DNA of 64,000 nt. Source: Nocardia vulneris. GTDB taxonomy: Bacteria; Actinomycetota; Actinomycetes; Mycobacteriales; Mycobacteriaceae. A program made the position numbers and the translations under genes. The stretch is taken from contig NZ_BDCI01000042.1 of NCBI RefSeq assembly GCF_001613425.1, forward strand, positions 62,001 to 126,000, given 5' to 3'. This document shows positions 1 through 8,057 of the stretch, piece by piece (within the stretch, counting starts at the first letter, position 1; each line of letters begins with the position of its first letter). The notes under the pieces were generated by a model. That model had not been told where the DNA came from. It ran no database searches and was given only the letters and a program-made list of their open reading frames with translations.

Positions 1-6
1 GATGCG

Positions 7-558
7 ATGGGGACCGCTACAGTGCACCCTCGGATCGAGCTTGCGCCCATTCGGCCGCCGCAACGTCTGGCTCCCTACTCGTACGCACTCGGTGCCGAGG
101 TAAAACATCCGGAATCCGGTGTCGTGCCGGTCGATTCGGAAGGCGACGCGTTCGGCAGACTGATCCTGCTGCACGACCCCGACGGTGACGACGCCTGGCA
201 CGGCACGCTGCGACTGGTCGCCTACATCCAGGCCGATATCGACGCCGCACTGGCCACCGACCCGCTGCTGCCCGAGGTGGCGTGGAGCTGGCTGGTGGAC
301 GCGCTCGAATCGCGCTCCGAGCCGTTCACCGCGCTCGGCGGCACGGTGACCTCGACGAGTTCGGTGCGCTACGGCGATATCGCGGGTCCGCCCCGGGCAC
401 ACCAACTGGAACTACGCGCCTCCTGGACCGCGGTCACCACCGATATCCGGCCGCACGTGGAGGGTTTCTGCGAGGTTCTCGCCTATGCCGCCGGACTGCC
501 GCCGGCCGGGATCACCCAGCTGGAGATGCGTCCCGGCGGTTCCGCCGACAAGCGGTAG
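7..558 (+). CDS. DUF3000 family protein
   Basis: The 183-residue protein matches the actinobacterial DUF3000 family. It has an acidic, Trp-containing central part (VAWSWLVDALESR) and a C-terminal LPPAGITQLEMRP segment. No catalytic motif, signal peptide or membrane span is visible, so it is a soluble protein of unknown function. It lies about 150 bp upstream of the RNase D gene on the same strand. M. tuberculosis has the same pair (Rv2680-Rv2681), which supports a conserved link. The ATG at 7 is very close to the window edge, so the true start could lie upstream. Confidence 0.85.
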   Translation: MGTATVHPRIELAPIRPPQRLAPYSYALGAEVKHPESGVVPVDSEGDAFGRLILLHDPDGDDAWHGTLRLVAYIQADIDAALATDPLLPEVAWSWLVDALESRSEPFTALGGTVTSTSSVRYGDIAGPPRAHQLELRASWTAVTTDIRPHVEGFCEVLAYAAGLPPAGITQLEMRPGGSADKR

Positions 559-708
559 CGATTTTCGCGGCCGCGCGGAAGACATCCCGGTGTCATGGCG
601 TTGAGATGAACGAAAGCCGACAACGATTGCGCTGCCGTTCGTCATTCCGACACACGGAAGTCCGATAGGACGACGACGGCCGCACCCCTGCACGTAAAGT
701 TCAACAAC

Positions 709-1962
709 ATGTCCGTACCCGAAGAATCCGAAACCACCGGCGCGCCTCCCCTGCTCGCGCCGGTGGATGGCGTGCCTCCGGTACTGGACACCGCCGCCGA
801 AATCGCCGCGGCCGCTGATCGTCTCGCCGCGGGCACCGGCCCGCTCGCCGTCGACGCCGAACGCGCCTCAGGATTCCGGTATTCGGCGCGCGCCTATCTG
901 ATCCAGCTCCGCCGCAAAGGCGCAGGCACTTTTCTCATCGATCCGATCCCCGTGACCGACGCCCTGACCCCGCTGGCCGCCGCGATCAACGGCCTGGAAT
1001 GGGTATTGCATTCGGCCGACCAGGATCTGCCCGGCCTCGCCGAACTCGGCCTACGCCCGCAGCGGCTCTTCGACACCGAATTGGGCGGGCGGCTCGCCGG
1101 ATTCGAACGCGTCGGCCTGGCCGCCATGGTGGAAAACCTGCTGGGACACGCGCTACGCAAGGGACACGGCGCGGCCGACTGGTCCACCCGGCCACTGCCC
1201 GACGAATGGCTCAACTACGCGGCACTCGACGTCGAACTACTCCTGGAATTGCGCGACGCGGTGGCGGCCGAACTCGACGCACAAGGCAAGAGCGATTGGG
1301 CGGCACAGGAATTCGAGCACGTCAGGACCACCGAACCGCCCGCACCGAAGGCGGACCGCTGGCGACGCACCTCGGGCATCCACACTCTGCGCCGGGCCAG
1401 GCAGTTGGCCGTCGTCCGCGAACTATGGACCACCCGGGACGCGCTCGCCCGCGCCCGCGACGTCGCACCCGCGCGGATCCTGCCCGACGCCGCCATCATC
1501 GCCGCCGTGACGGCCGACCCGAAAACCATTGCTCAACTCCGCGGACTACCCGTGTTCGGCGGACCGCGGCAGCGGCGGTACTCGCGCGAATGGCTGGCCG
1601 CCGTCGACCGCGGCCGCACCATGCCCGACACCGAACTACCGCCGCTCACCCAGCCGTTCGACGGTCCGCCCCCGGTGAACCGGTGGGAGCGCCGCGATCC
1701 CGCCGCCGCCGCCCGGCTGACCCGCGCGCGCACCGCCATGGGCGAACTCTCCACGAAACATTCGATTCCCGTGGAAAACCTGCTGTCCCCGGACCTCGTC
1801 CGCCGCCTCTGCTGGGACGGACTCCCCGACTACGACCGCGCCCCCGACTCCCCCGAAGAACTGGCCGCCGCCATCGACGGCTTCCTCAAATCCGGCGGAG
1901 CCAGGCAGTGGCAGCGTGAGCTCGCGGTCCCCCCACTGACCGCCGCCCTGACACCCGCCTGA
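709..1962 (+). CDS. HRDC domain-containing ribonuclease D-like 3'-5' exonuclease
   Basis: The 417-residue protein has an N-terminal DEDDy exonuclease domain (about residues 30-205) followed by an HRDC helical domain (about 215-300) and a C-terminal extension. The DxE of motif I is in LAVDAE (D49, E51), and the Tyr-x3-Asp of motif III is in NYAALDVELL. RNase D enzymes trim 3' ends of structured RNAs such as tRNA precursors; the in vivo substrate here is not known. The length is typical of the actinobacterial form (Rv2681-like). It follows the DUF3000 gene and converges on a gap of about 500 bp. Confidence 0.9.
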   Translation: MSVPEESETTGAPPLLAPVDGVPPVLDTAAEIAAAADRLAAGTGPLAVDAERASGFRYSARAYLIQLRRKGAGTFLIDPIPVTDALTPLAAAINGLEWVLHSADQDLPGLAELGLRPQRLFDTELGGRLAGFERVGLAAMVENLLGHALRKGHGAADWSTRPLPDEWLNYAALDVELLLELRDAVAAELDAQGKSDWAAQEFEHVRTTEPPAPKADRWRRTSGIHTLRRARQLAVVRELWTTRDALARARDVAPARILPDAAIIAAVTADPKTIAQLRGLPVFGGPRQRRYSREWLAAVDRGRTMPDTELPPLTQPFDGPPPVNRWERRDPAAAARLTRARTAMGELSTKHSIPVENLLSPDLVRRLCWDGLPDYDRAPDSPEELAAAIDGFLKSGGARQWQRELAVPPLTAALTPA

Positions 1963-2478
1963 GTCACGGGTCTGCCGCCGAGGTCGGCGAATCTTCACCG
2001 TGGCGCTTCGCACGCAGTAGGCCGTAGGTGACCGGCGAGTCGGGTGCAGGCTGCGGTCAGCCATGGCACGGGTGAGCGCGGCTTGTCAGCGCTGGGGGCG
2101 GTCCGCCATGCGGTAGGTGACCATCACTTCGACTTACGCACGCTGCGATCAGCCGTGCCGCGGGGCGACCATGGTTTGTCGGGCTGCAGTTCGCTGTGCC
2201 GAGGGCGAACGCAGCTTCTCCGCACGTTGAACTTGGTGTGTCATGGCTCAACTGCGCCGACGCGGTGGGCTGTTCGGCGAGTCGCCGCCTGCCCGATCGG
2301 GGTGGTGCGCACCGTGCATGTGCTGTCGACCCGGCCGCCCCGCTGACCCACATGCCGCGCACCGAGTGCGCGGCATCATCGCCTTGCGTCGTCTGCGATA
2401 TCGGCGAACGAAGGCGTGCGTTCCTCGTGGCACACGGAGTGCTCTGCGGTGCCCCGCCGGGGCGCGAGGCGGCCGGGA
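1963..2478. other. Convergent intergenic gap with degenerate repeats
   Basis: No credible gene is seen here; the open frames have non-native composition. The sequence reads as a decayed repeat. Two stretches, around 2005-2060 and 2108-2160, share the series CGCACGC / GTAGGTGACC / CTGCG-TCAGCC in the same order. Relic arrays of this kind recur in other long convergent gaps of the window. Confidence 0.4.
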
Positions 2479-2892
2479 TCAGGGGGTGGTTGCGCTTGCG
2501 ACCGATCGGCCGAAGGCGGCGAGGCCGTTGTCCATTGCTGCGGCGAAAGGTTCGGCCAGGGCGTCCGGGAGGACGTCGTGGGTCCAGACGAAGCGGGTCT
2601 GCCCTGCGCCGTGCGGGAAGACCTGCATACAGGCATTGTTGTGCTCGGGCGTGACGCTGCCGCCCACGATCGAATAGACGAAGCGGCGCTCGTCCTCGTC
2701 GATGACGACGAGCCGTTCCCGTAGCACCGAGCCGTCGGCGAAATCGACCACCCGATAGCCCGGCGCCTCGAGCGCGCTGCGCACGGCGAACCCCGGTGCC
2801 ATGCGCGTCGGCCCGGCGGCGAAGTCCCGGATGATGTCCCAGATCTGCGCGGGGTCCGCGTCCACGACCAGTTCTCTACGTACCGATGCCAT
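2479..2892 (-). CDS. SRPBCC family protein (polyketide cyclase/dehydratase-like)
   Basis: The 137-residue, single-domain START/Bet v1-like fold protein opens with the typical SRPBCC strand and helix (RRELVVDADPAQIWDIIRDF) and ends with a long C-terminal helix. The family binds hydrophobic ligands in a central pocket; the ligand here cannot be inferred. It is divergent from the CGNR zinc-finger regulator at 2994, with about 100 bp between them that contains a palindrome. This suggests that the regulator controls it. There is no signal peptide. Confidence 0.8.
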   Translation of the reverse strand: MASVRRELVVDADPAQIWDIIRDFAAGPTRMAPGFAVRSALEAPGYRVVDFADGSVLRERLVVIDEDERRFVYSIVGGSVTPEHNNACMQVFPHGAGQTRFVWTHDVLPDALAEPFAAAMDNGLAAFGRSVASATTP

Positions 2893-2928
2893 GACCAGAT
2901 CTCCTTGTTCGACTCAGGCCAGCAAGAT

Positions 2929-2953
2929 AACTTGCGTTCGCCGAACGATAGTT
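2929..2953. promoter_or_regulatory. Candidate operator between SRPBCC and CGNR genes
   Basis: A perfect odd palindrome, CGTTCGCCGAACG (2935-2947), is flanked by AACT and AGTT in inverted order. It sits in the unusually AT-rich divergent promoter region. This placement is typical of the binding site of the divergently encoded regulator, but binding is inferred only. Confidence 0.4.
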
Positions 2954-2993
2954 AGATAACCGGCTACCGTCAATCGGTAGTTATGATGGTTGG

Positions 2994-3725
2994 ATGCCGA
3001 GCCCGGTCCACCCCGCCGACAACGCACCGCCCGCCCTGCACCGCATCGTGGAGTTCGTCAATACCCGCCGCGCCGAGGGCGACCACCTCACCACCCCCGC
3101 CCAGTTACTCACGTGGCTGAACACCCACGACCTCCTGTCACCCGCCGCGAATCCGGCCGACACGCTCAGTGCGCCCGCCACGCCGAACGCAGTCGACGCG
3201 GCCTCCAACTCGGTGGTGCACTACGAGGAGCCGCGACCCGGCCGTTCTGGTGCGCGCGGCGGGCCGCACTCCGGCGGGACCGCTGATTCGAGGGGCGGGT
3301 TGGTCGATGCGGGCGGATTGCAGCGGGCGTTGTCTTTGCGCGAGGGGTTGCGGGCGTTGCTGGCCGAGAACAATGCCGCGCCCGTGCCGAGCCCGCGGCC
3401 GGACGGTCTCGATCCGCAGGCATTCCAGAAGTGCCGGACGCTCACCGACATGCTGCCGCTCGTGCTCGACATCACCGGCCCGCAACCACGTCTGGTGCCG
3501 CACACCGACGACCCGGTCGATTTCGCCCTCGCCACCATGCTCGCCGACGTTTTCGCCGCCGTCAGCGCAGGCACCTGGACCCGCATGAAAGCCTGCCGCG
3601 AACCGAGCTGCCGCTGGGCCTTCTACGACCACTCCCGCAACCGCGGCCGCACCTGGTGCTCGATGAACGTCTGCGGCAACCGCGTGAAAGTCCGCGCCTC
3701 CCACCGCCGCCGAACCACCCTCTGA
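2994..3725 (+). CDS. CGNR zinc-finger domain-containing regulator (ABATE-type)
   Basis: The 243-residue protein has an N-terminal stress-induced regulator (ABATE-like) domain and a C-terminal CGNR zinc finger. The finger shows four Cys as CREPSC and CSMNVCGNR, followed by the basic stretch KVRASHRRR. The family is thought to be DNA-binding transcriptional regulators of poorly known targets. A Gly/Arg/Ser-rich linker around residues 75-100 looks like an insertion relative to the compact family average. The ATG at 2994 follows an AT-rich promoter shared with the divergent SRPBCC gene. Confidence 0.82.
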   Translation: MPSPVHPADNAPPALHRIVEFVNTRRAEGDHLTTPAQLLTWLNTHDLLSPAANPADTLSAPATPNAVDAASNSVVHYEEPRPGRSGARGGPHSGGTADSRGGLVDAGGLQRALSLREGLRALLAENNAAPVPSPRPDGLDPQAFQKCRTLTDMLPLVLDITGPQPRLVPHTDDPVDFALATMLADVFAAVSAGTWTRMKACREPSCRWAFYDHSRNRGRTWCSMNVCGNRVKVRASHRRRTTL

Positions 3726-3801
3726 GCACCGATCGATGCGTGCAATTGGCCGCGGTGATGGTCCAGAGCAAGCGGATTCGGGTCGGCGCATGCACTGTTC
3801 T

Positions 3802-4062
3802 CGGGCGCTCGTACATCCAGGACAGCATCCCGAGCGCGAACATGTTCTTCGCCCGCTGCCCATCTTTCTTGCCGACGCTGATGGATTCGGTGGCGCTCAT
3901 GGTGAGCGAGGTCATCGGGACGCGGTGCACCACGACATCCGACTGCGTGTCGTCGTCGAGTGCGACAGGGCCGAGAGCGCCGGATGCGACTGCACGGCAG
4001 TCGATCTCGCCGCCCAGCACGCGCAGCCTCATGAGCGCGGTCGGGGTGTCCCCAACATCCAT
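3802..4062 (-). pseudogene. Remnant of 2-oxoacid:acceptor oxidoreductase alpha subunit
   Basis: On the minus strand, 3802-3942 encodes VVVHRVPMTSLT followed by KKDGQRAKNMFALGMLSWMY. These segments closely match the N-terminal (gamma) domain of KorA-type 2-oxoglutarate ferredoxin oxidoreductase alpha subunits. About 40 residues upstream (to about 4062) align weakly with the preceding part of the same domain (GDTPTALM...LGGEI). The rest of the roughly 600-residue enzyme is absent and the flanks run into unrelated sequence, so this is a decayed fragment, not a working gene. No partner beta subunit is nearby. Confidence 0.55.
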
Positions 4063-4405
4063 GTCCGGCACCTGCGGAAGGGGCGTGTCGTCGGCTTCGA
4101 CAACTATGTCGACGAGCTCCGGAGCAGGTACCCGGACGCGGTGCATCGACAGGCCTCATCCGGCCTCGGCGAGGCCGAGAAGCTCACGCAGGGTGTGGAT
4201 CTCGTTGTCGTGGAGGTCGGACGCGCTGGAAGCCGTTATGTCGGTGGGCTTCTCTACGCTGCCGCCCATGACTCGTTCTCGAACCAGACCGCACCACGCA
4301 GACCCCTTCGGCACCGAACTCAGCGAGATCAACACCCCTGGGATTTCGTTAGACCTGGCCGTGCCGTGTGACGGTAGGCGCTCGCCGGTCGGGATGGTGT
4401 GAGAC

Positions 4406-4945
4406 GTGTTCAGACTCGAGGGCGAAGTGGGTGTCGCCTACAGCCAGATCTACGTCGTGAGCGACCCCTCGGGCATCAGCCCACGCATGCACGAGGCGTT
4501 CGCCGGACAGCACTCGGGACTGTGCGGCGCCGCGGTACCCGGCGCACTGTTCCTCACGACCGGTTTGCACACCGGCAGCGTCGGCTTCACCGTCGAAGTG
4601 CGCGGCCGGGCTCCCGCGCTGGATCCGGCATGGGAAGACGTCGTGGAGGTCTCGTTCTACCCGCTCTCGGAGCAGAGCTTCCTGATGCAGTGGGCTGGGG
4701 AGGACTCCTGGGAACTGGACCTGAAAGAAGGGCTCGACTACCGGGTGCGGTACTGCGCGCAGGGCATGGACCCGGCCCGAGAGAAAGACGTCAGACTCCA
4801 CGACGAGCCACTACTGGACCGCTACCTCCTGCAGTTCTGGCCCGCCCCACCCGAACCAGACCACATAGTGCGCCAGAACTCGCAGAGCGCCGCCCACTCC
4901 CACGACTGGACCCGCCGCCAACCAACGGCCACACCCCGTCCCTGA
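4406..4945 (+). CDS. Conserved hypothetical protein
   Basis: I do not recognise a named family for this 179-residue protein, though similar proteins beginning FRLEGEVGVAYSQ seem to occur in other actinobacteria. It has no signal peptide or membrane span. The middle is beta-rich (residues 40-130, with VEVSFYPLSEQSFLMQW and YRVRYCAQGMD). The last 30 residues are Pro/His/Arg-rich and probably disordered. The start is a GTG with no good ribosome-binding site, so it may be wrong. The gene converges on dxs and borders the dxs-end repeat array. Confidence 0.55.
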   Translation: MFRLEGEVGVAYSQIYVVSDPSGISPRMHEAFAGQHSGLCGAAVPGALFLTTGLHTGSVGFTVEVRGRAPALDPAWEDVVEVSFYPLSEQSFLMQWAGEDSWELDLKEGLDYRVRYCAQGMDPAREKDVRLHDEPLLDRYLLQFWPAPPEPDHIVRQNSQSAAHSHDWTRRQPTATPRP

Positions 4946-4984
4946 CGCCACCGGCCCGGTTCGCCTGCCCCGTTCGCCACCCGG

Positions 4985-5964
4985 TGATCCCGCACCCTTT
5001 CCGAAACAAACCACGGCGTGTCCCACGGCAAGTCAGGGTGCAAATCCACAGAAAGGGTGCGGGGAACTCCGCATCCGTCCACGCGCTCGCTTCGCGACAC
5101 CGACGACACCCGCAGCCGCCAAGCCAAGTTCGACTCACACCGCATCGCCGGACCCGCGATCCAGACACTGCTTCAGGCCGCGAGCACACTCACCCCCACC
5201 CCCAGCGCACTAACCGTGCCGCGAGCCACCCACCGATCCGCCGAACCGGATCGCGACACCGTTCAGCACCCGGACATCCGCACCCTTTCCGAGACAAACC
5301 ACGGCGTGTCCCACGGCAAGTCAGGGTGCGAATCCACAGAAAGGGTGCGGGTTCTACGCGTACACCACATCGCCGGACCCGCGATCCAGACACTGCTTCA
5401 GGTCGCGAGCGCACTCACCCGCACCGCGAGCACGCTCACCGAGCCGCGAGCCACCCACCGATCCGCCGAACTGGATCGCGACACCGTTCGGCACCCGGAC
5501 ATCCGCACCCTTTCCGGAACGAACCACGGCGTGTCCCACGGCGAGTCAGGGTGCGAATCCACAGAAAGGGTGCGGTTTCTACGCGTACACCGCATCGCCG
5601 GACCCGCGATCCAGGCACAGCTTCAGGCCACGAGCACACTCACCCGCACCCCGAGCACGCTCACCGAGCCGCGAGCCACCCACCGATCCGCCGAACTGGA
5701 TCGCGACACCGTTCGGCACCCAGGGATCCCGCACCCTTTCCGAGACGAACCACGGCGTGTCCCACGGCAAGTCGGGGTGCGAATCCTCAGAAAGGGTGCG
5801 GGAGAACCGCGTCCGTCTGCGCGCTCGCTTCGGGACACCGACGACACCCGCGGCCGCCGAGGCCGAGTTCGGCTTACATCGCCGGACCTGCGATCCAGGC
5901 ACTGCTTCAGGCCGCGAGCACACTCACCCGCACCCCGAGCGCACTCACCGCACCCCGTGCGCAC
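4985..5964. repeat. Tandem array carrying copies of a palindrome and of the dxs 3' end
   Basis: Four 71-bp cores at 4991-5061, 5279-5349, 5504-5574 and 5730-5800 each start CGCACCCTTTC and end GAAAGGGTGCG, so each can fold as a hairpin. The spacing is 288, 225 and 226 bp. After each of the first three cores comes a spacer ending in GCCGCGAGCCACCCACCGAT, which is nearly identical to the last codons of dxs just after 5967. Units 1 and 4 carry about 60 extra bp that units 2 and 3 lack. No protein is encoded; open frames here are by-products of the repeats. Confidence 0.9.
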
Positions 5965-7890
5965 TCACCGTGCCGCGAGCCACCCGCCGATCCGCCGGGC
6001 GATGTCCGGGGCCGTCAAACCGAGTTCGGCGTGTACCTCACCGCGGGACGCGTGGTCGAGGAATTGCTGGGGGACGCCGAGGTCGCGGGTGGGGATGTCG
6101 AGGCCGGAGTTGCGCAGGCGGGCCGAGACAGTGGAGCCGATGCCGCCGTGCAGCCCGCCGTCCTCCAAAGTCACGACCAGCCGGTAATTTTCGGCGAGTT
6201 TGACCAGGGTGTCGGAGATGGGCAGGACCCAGCGCGGGTCGATGACGGTGACCGAAACCCCTTCGTTCTCCAGCAGATCCGCCGCCTGCAGGGCGAGCTC
6301 GGCGAACGAGCCGACCGCGACGAGCAGCACGTCACCGCGCACGGCCTGCACCGAACCGCCGCCGTCGAGCGCGGTGTCGTCGCTGCGATCGACCGAGGCC
6401 AACCGCAGCACGTCGACGCCGTCGAGCCGTTCGACCGCCGAGATATCGTCGGCGACACTGCCTTTGGGGAACCGGATCGCGGTGGGTCCGTCGTTGACGG
6501 CGAGCGCCTCGGCGAGTTCTTCGCGCAGGGTGGCGGCATCGCGCGGCGCGGCCACGCGGATGCCGGGGACGATGCCGAGCACCGAGAGGTCCCACATGCC
6601 GTTGTGGCTGGCGCCGTCGGGCCCGGTGATGCCGGAACGGTCCAGCACGATGGTCACCGGCTGCTTCAGCAGCGCGACGTCCATCAGCAACTGGTCGAAG
6701 GCCCGGTTGAGAAAGGTCGAGTAGATCGCGACGACCGGGTGCATACCGCCGAGCGCCAGCCCGGCCGCGGAAGCCATGGCGTGCTGTTCGGCGATGCCGA
6801 CGTCGAACATCCGCTCCGGGAAGCGCTCACCGAACGCCGCGAGCCCGGTGGGGCCCGGCATGGCGGCGGTGATGGCGACGATGTCGTCCCGCTTCTCGGC
6901 GTGCGCGATGAGCTCCTGCGAGAACACCGCGGTCCAGCCGAGCGCCTTCGGCCCGCCGACGGGCCGGCCGGTGAGCGGATCGATCGGATCGCAGGCGTGC
7001 ATCTGATCGGCGATGTGGTTCTCGGCGGGCGCGTAACCGCGGCCCTTCTGCGTCACCGCGTGCACCACGACGGGTCCGCCGAAATCCTTGGCGCGGCGCA
7101 GTGCGGCTTCCATCGCGACGATGTCGTGGCCGTCGACGGGGCCGACGTATTTCATGCCGAGGTCGCTGAACAGCTCCTGCGGGCTCACCGCGTCTTTTAT
7201 CCCGGCCTTCACCGCGTGCATCATCGAGTACGCGGACTCCCCGACCCGCGGAATGCTCTTGATGATCCGCTTCCCGGCGTCGAGCGCGTGCTCGTAGGCG
7301 GGTTGGGTGCGCAGGGCGGTCAACCGATCGGCGAGTCCGCCGATGGTGGGCGCGTAGGAGCGACCGTTGTCGTTGACCACGATGACGACGGGACGGTCCG
7401 GCGCGCCCGCGATGTTGTTGAGCGCCTCCCAGCACATACCGCCGGTGAGCGCGCCGTCGCCGACGACGGCGACCACGTGCCGGTTCTGCCCGCTCAGCTG
7501 GAACGCCTTCGCCAGCCCGTCCGCGTAGGACAGCGACGCGGACGCGTGCGAGGACTCGACCCAGTCGTGCGCGCTCTCGGACCGGCTCGGGTAGCCGGAC
7601 AGGCCGCCCTTCTTGCGCAGGTCATCGAACTGGTCCTTGCGGCCGGTCAGGATCTTGTGCACGTAGGCCTGGTGGCCGGTGTCGAAGATCAGCGGGTCGG
7701 CAGGCGAGTCGAAGATCCGGTGCAGGGCGATGGTCAACTCGACCACGCCGAGGTTCGGGCCGAGGTGCCCACCGGTCGCGGCGACCTTCTGCACCAGGAA
7801 CTCGCGGATTTCGTCCGCCAGCTCACGCAACTGCGGCGCGGTCAGCGGACGCAGATCTTCGGGCGTGTCGACCCGGGAAAGCACTCCCAC
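5965..7890 (-). CDS. dxs: 1-deoxy-D-xylulose-5-phosphate synthase
   Basis: The 641-residue protein is a full-length DXS. The enzyme condenses pyruvate and glyceraldehyde 3-phosphate with thiamine diphosphate, the first step of the MEP isoprenoid pathway in the cytosol. Visible motifs are HRIFDSP and FDTGHQAYVHKILTGR near the N-terminus, the ThDP-binding GDGALTGGMCWEALNN, and the transketolase segment VGIAEQHAM. The order RNase D - dxs matches Rv2681-Rv2682c. The last ten codons (RRIGGWLAAR) are copied repeatedly in the array just downstream. Start MGVLSRVDTPEDL is the family start. Confidence 0.97.
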   Translation of the reverse strand: MGVLSRVDTPEDLRPLTAPQLRELADEIREFLVQKVAATGGHLGPNLGVVELTIALHRIFDSPADPLIFDTGHQAYVHKILTGRKDQFDDLRKKGGLSGYPSRSESAHDWVESSHASASLSYADGLAKAFQLSGQNRHVVAVVGDGALTGGMCWEALNNIAGAPDRPVVIVVNDNGRSYAPTIGGLADRLTALRTQPAYEHALDAGKRIIKSIPRVGESAYSMMHAVKAGIKDAVSPQELFSDLGMKYVGPVDGHDIVAMEAALRRAKDFGGPVVVHAVTQKGRGYAPAENHIADQMHACDPIDPLTGRPVGGPKALGWTAVFSQELIAHAEKRDDIVAITAAMPGPTGLAAFGERFPERMFDVGIAEQHAMASAAGLALGGMHPVVAIYSTFLNRAFDQLLMDVALLKQPVTIVLDRSGITGPDGASHNGMWDLSVLGIVPGIRVAAPRDAATLREELAEALAVNDGPTAIRFPKGSVADDISAVERLDGVDVLRLASVDRSDDTALDGGGSVQAVRGDVLLVAVGSFAELALQAADLLENEGVSVTVIDPRWVLPISDTLVKLAENYRLVVTLEDGGLHGGIGSTVSARLRNSGLDIPTRDLGVPQQFLDHASRGEVHAELGLTAPDIARRIGGWLAAR

Positions 7891-8057
7891 CTGAACTCGC
7901 TCCCTCCGGATAGCGCTTCTGATCCGATCAGTCTACGGAGCGGTGGGCAGTGCCCTCGTACGAGAACCCAACTGTCCCACCCTGCCACGACGATCACCAG
8001 CCGACATCGAACCGAAATGTGAGCCTCGGCATACCGTACTCGGCCTAGAGTGATCGT

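Noticed and set aside
4156..4269. 37-residue minus-strand ORF (MGGSVEKPTDITASS...)
   Set aside because: It has a poor ribosome-binding site and overlaps an opposite-strand ORF start. It could be a small peptide, but nothing supports expression.
4268..4402. 44-residue plus-strand ORF before the hypothetical gene at 4406
   Set aside because: No ribosome-binding site, no family match, and it overlaps the start of another candidate.
4991..5800. CRISPR-like array
   Set aside because: Only four 71-bp cores with 150-220 bp similar (not unique) spacers; no cas genes nearby.
4399..8022. 1207-residue plus-strand open frame
   Set aside because: Shadow of the repeat array and of dxs on the other strand; Arg/His/Pro-rich composition.
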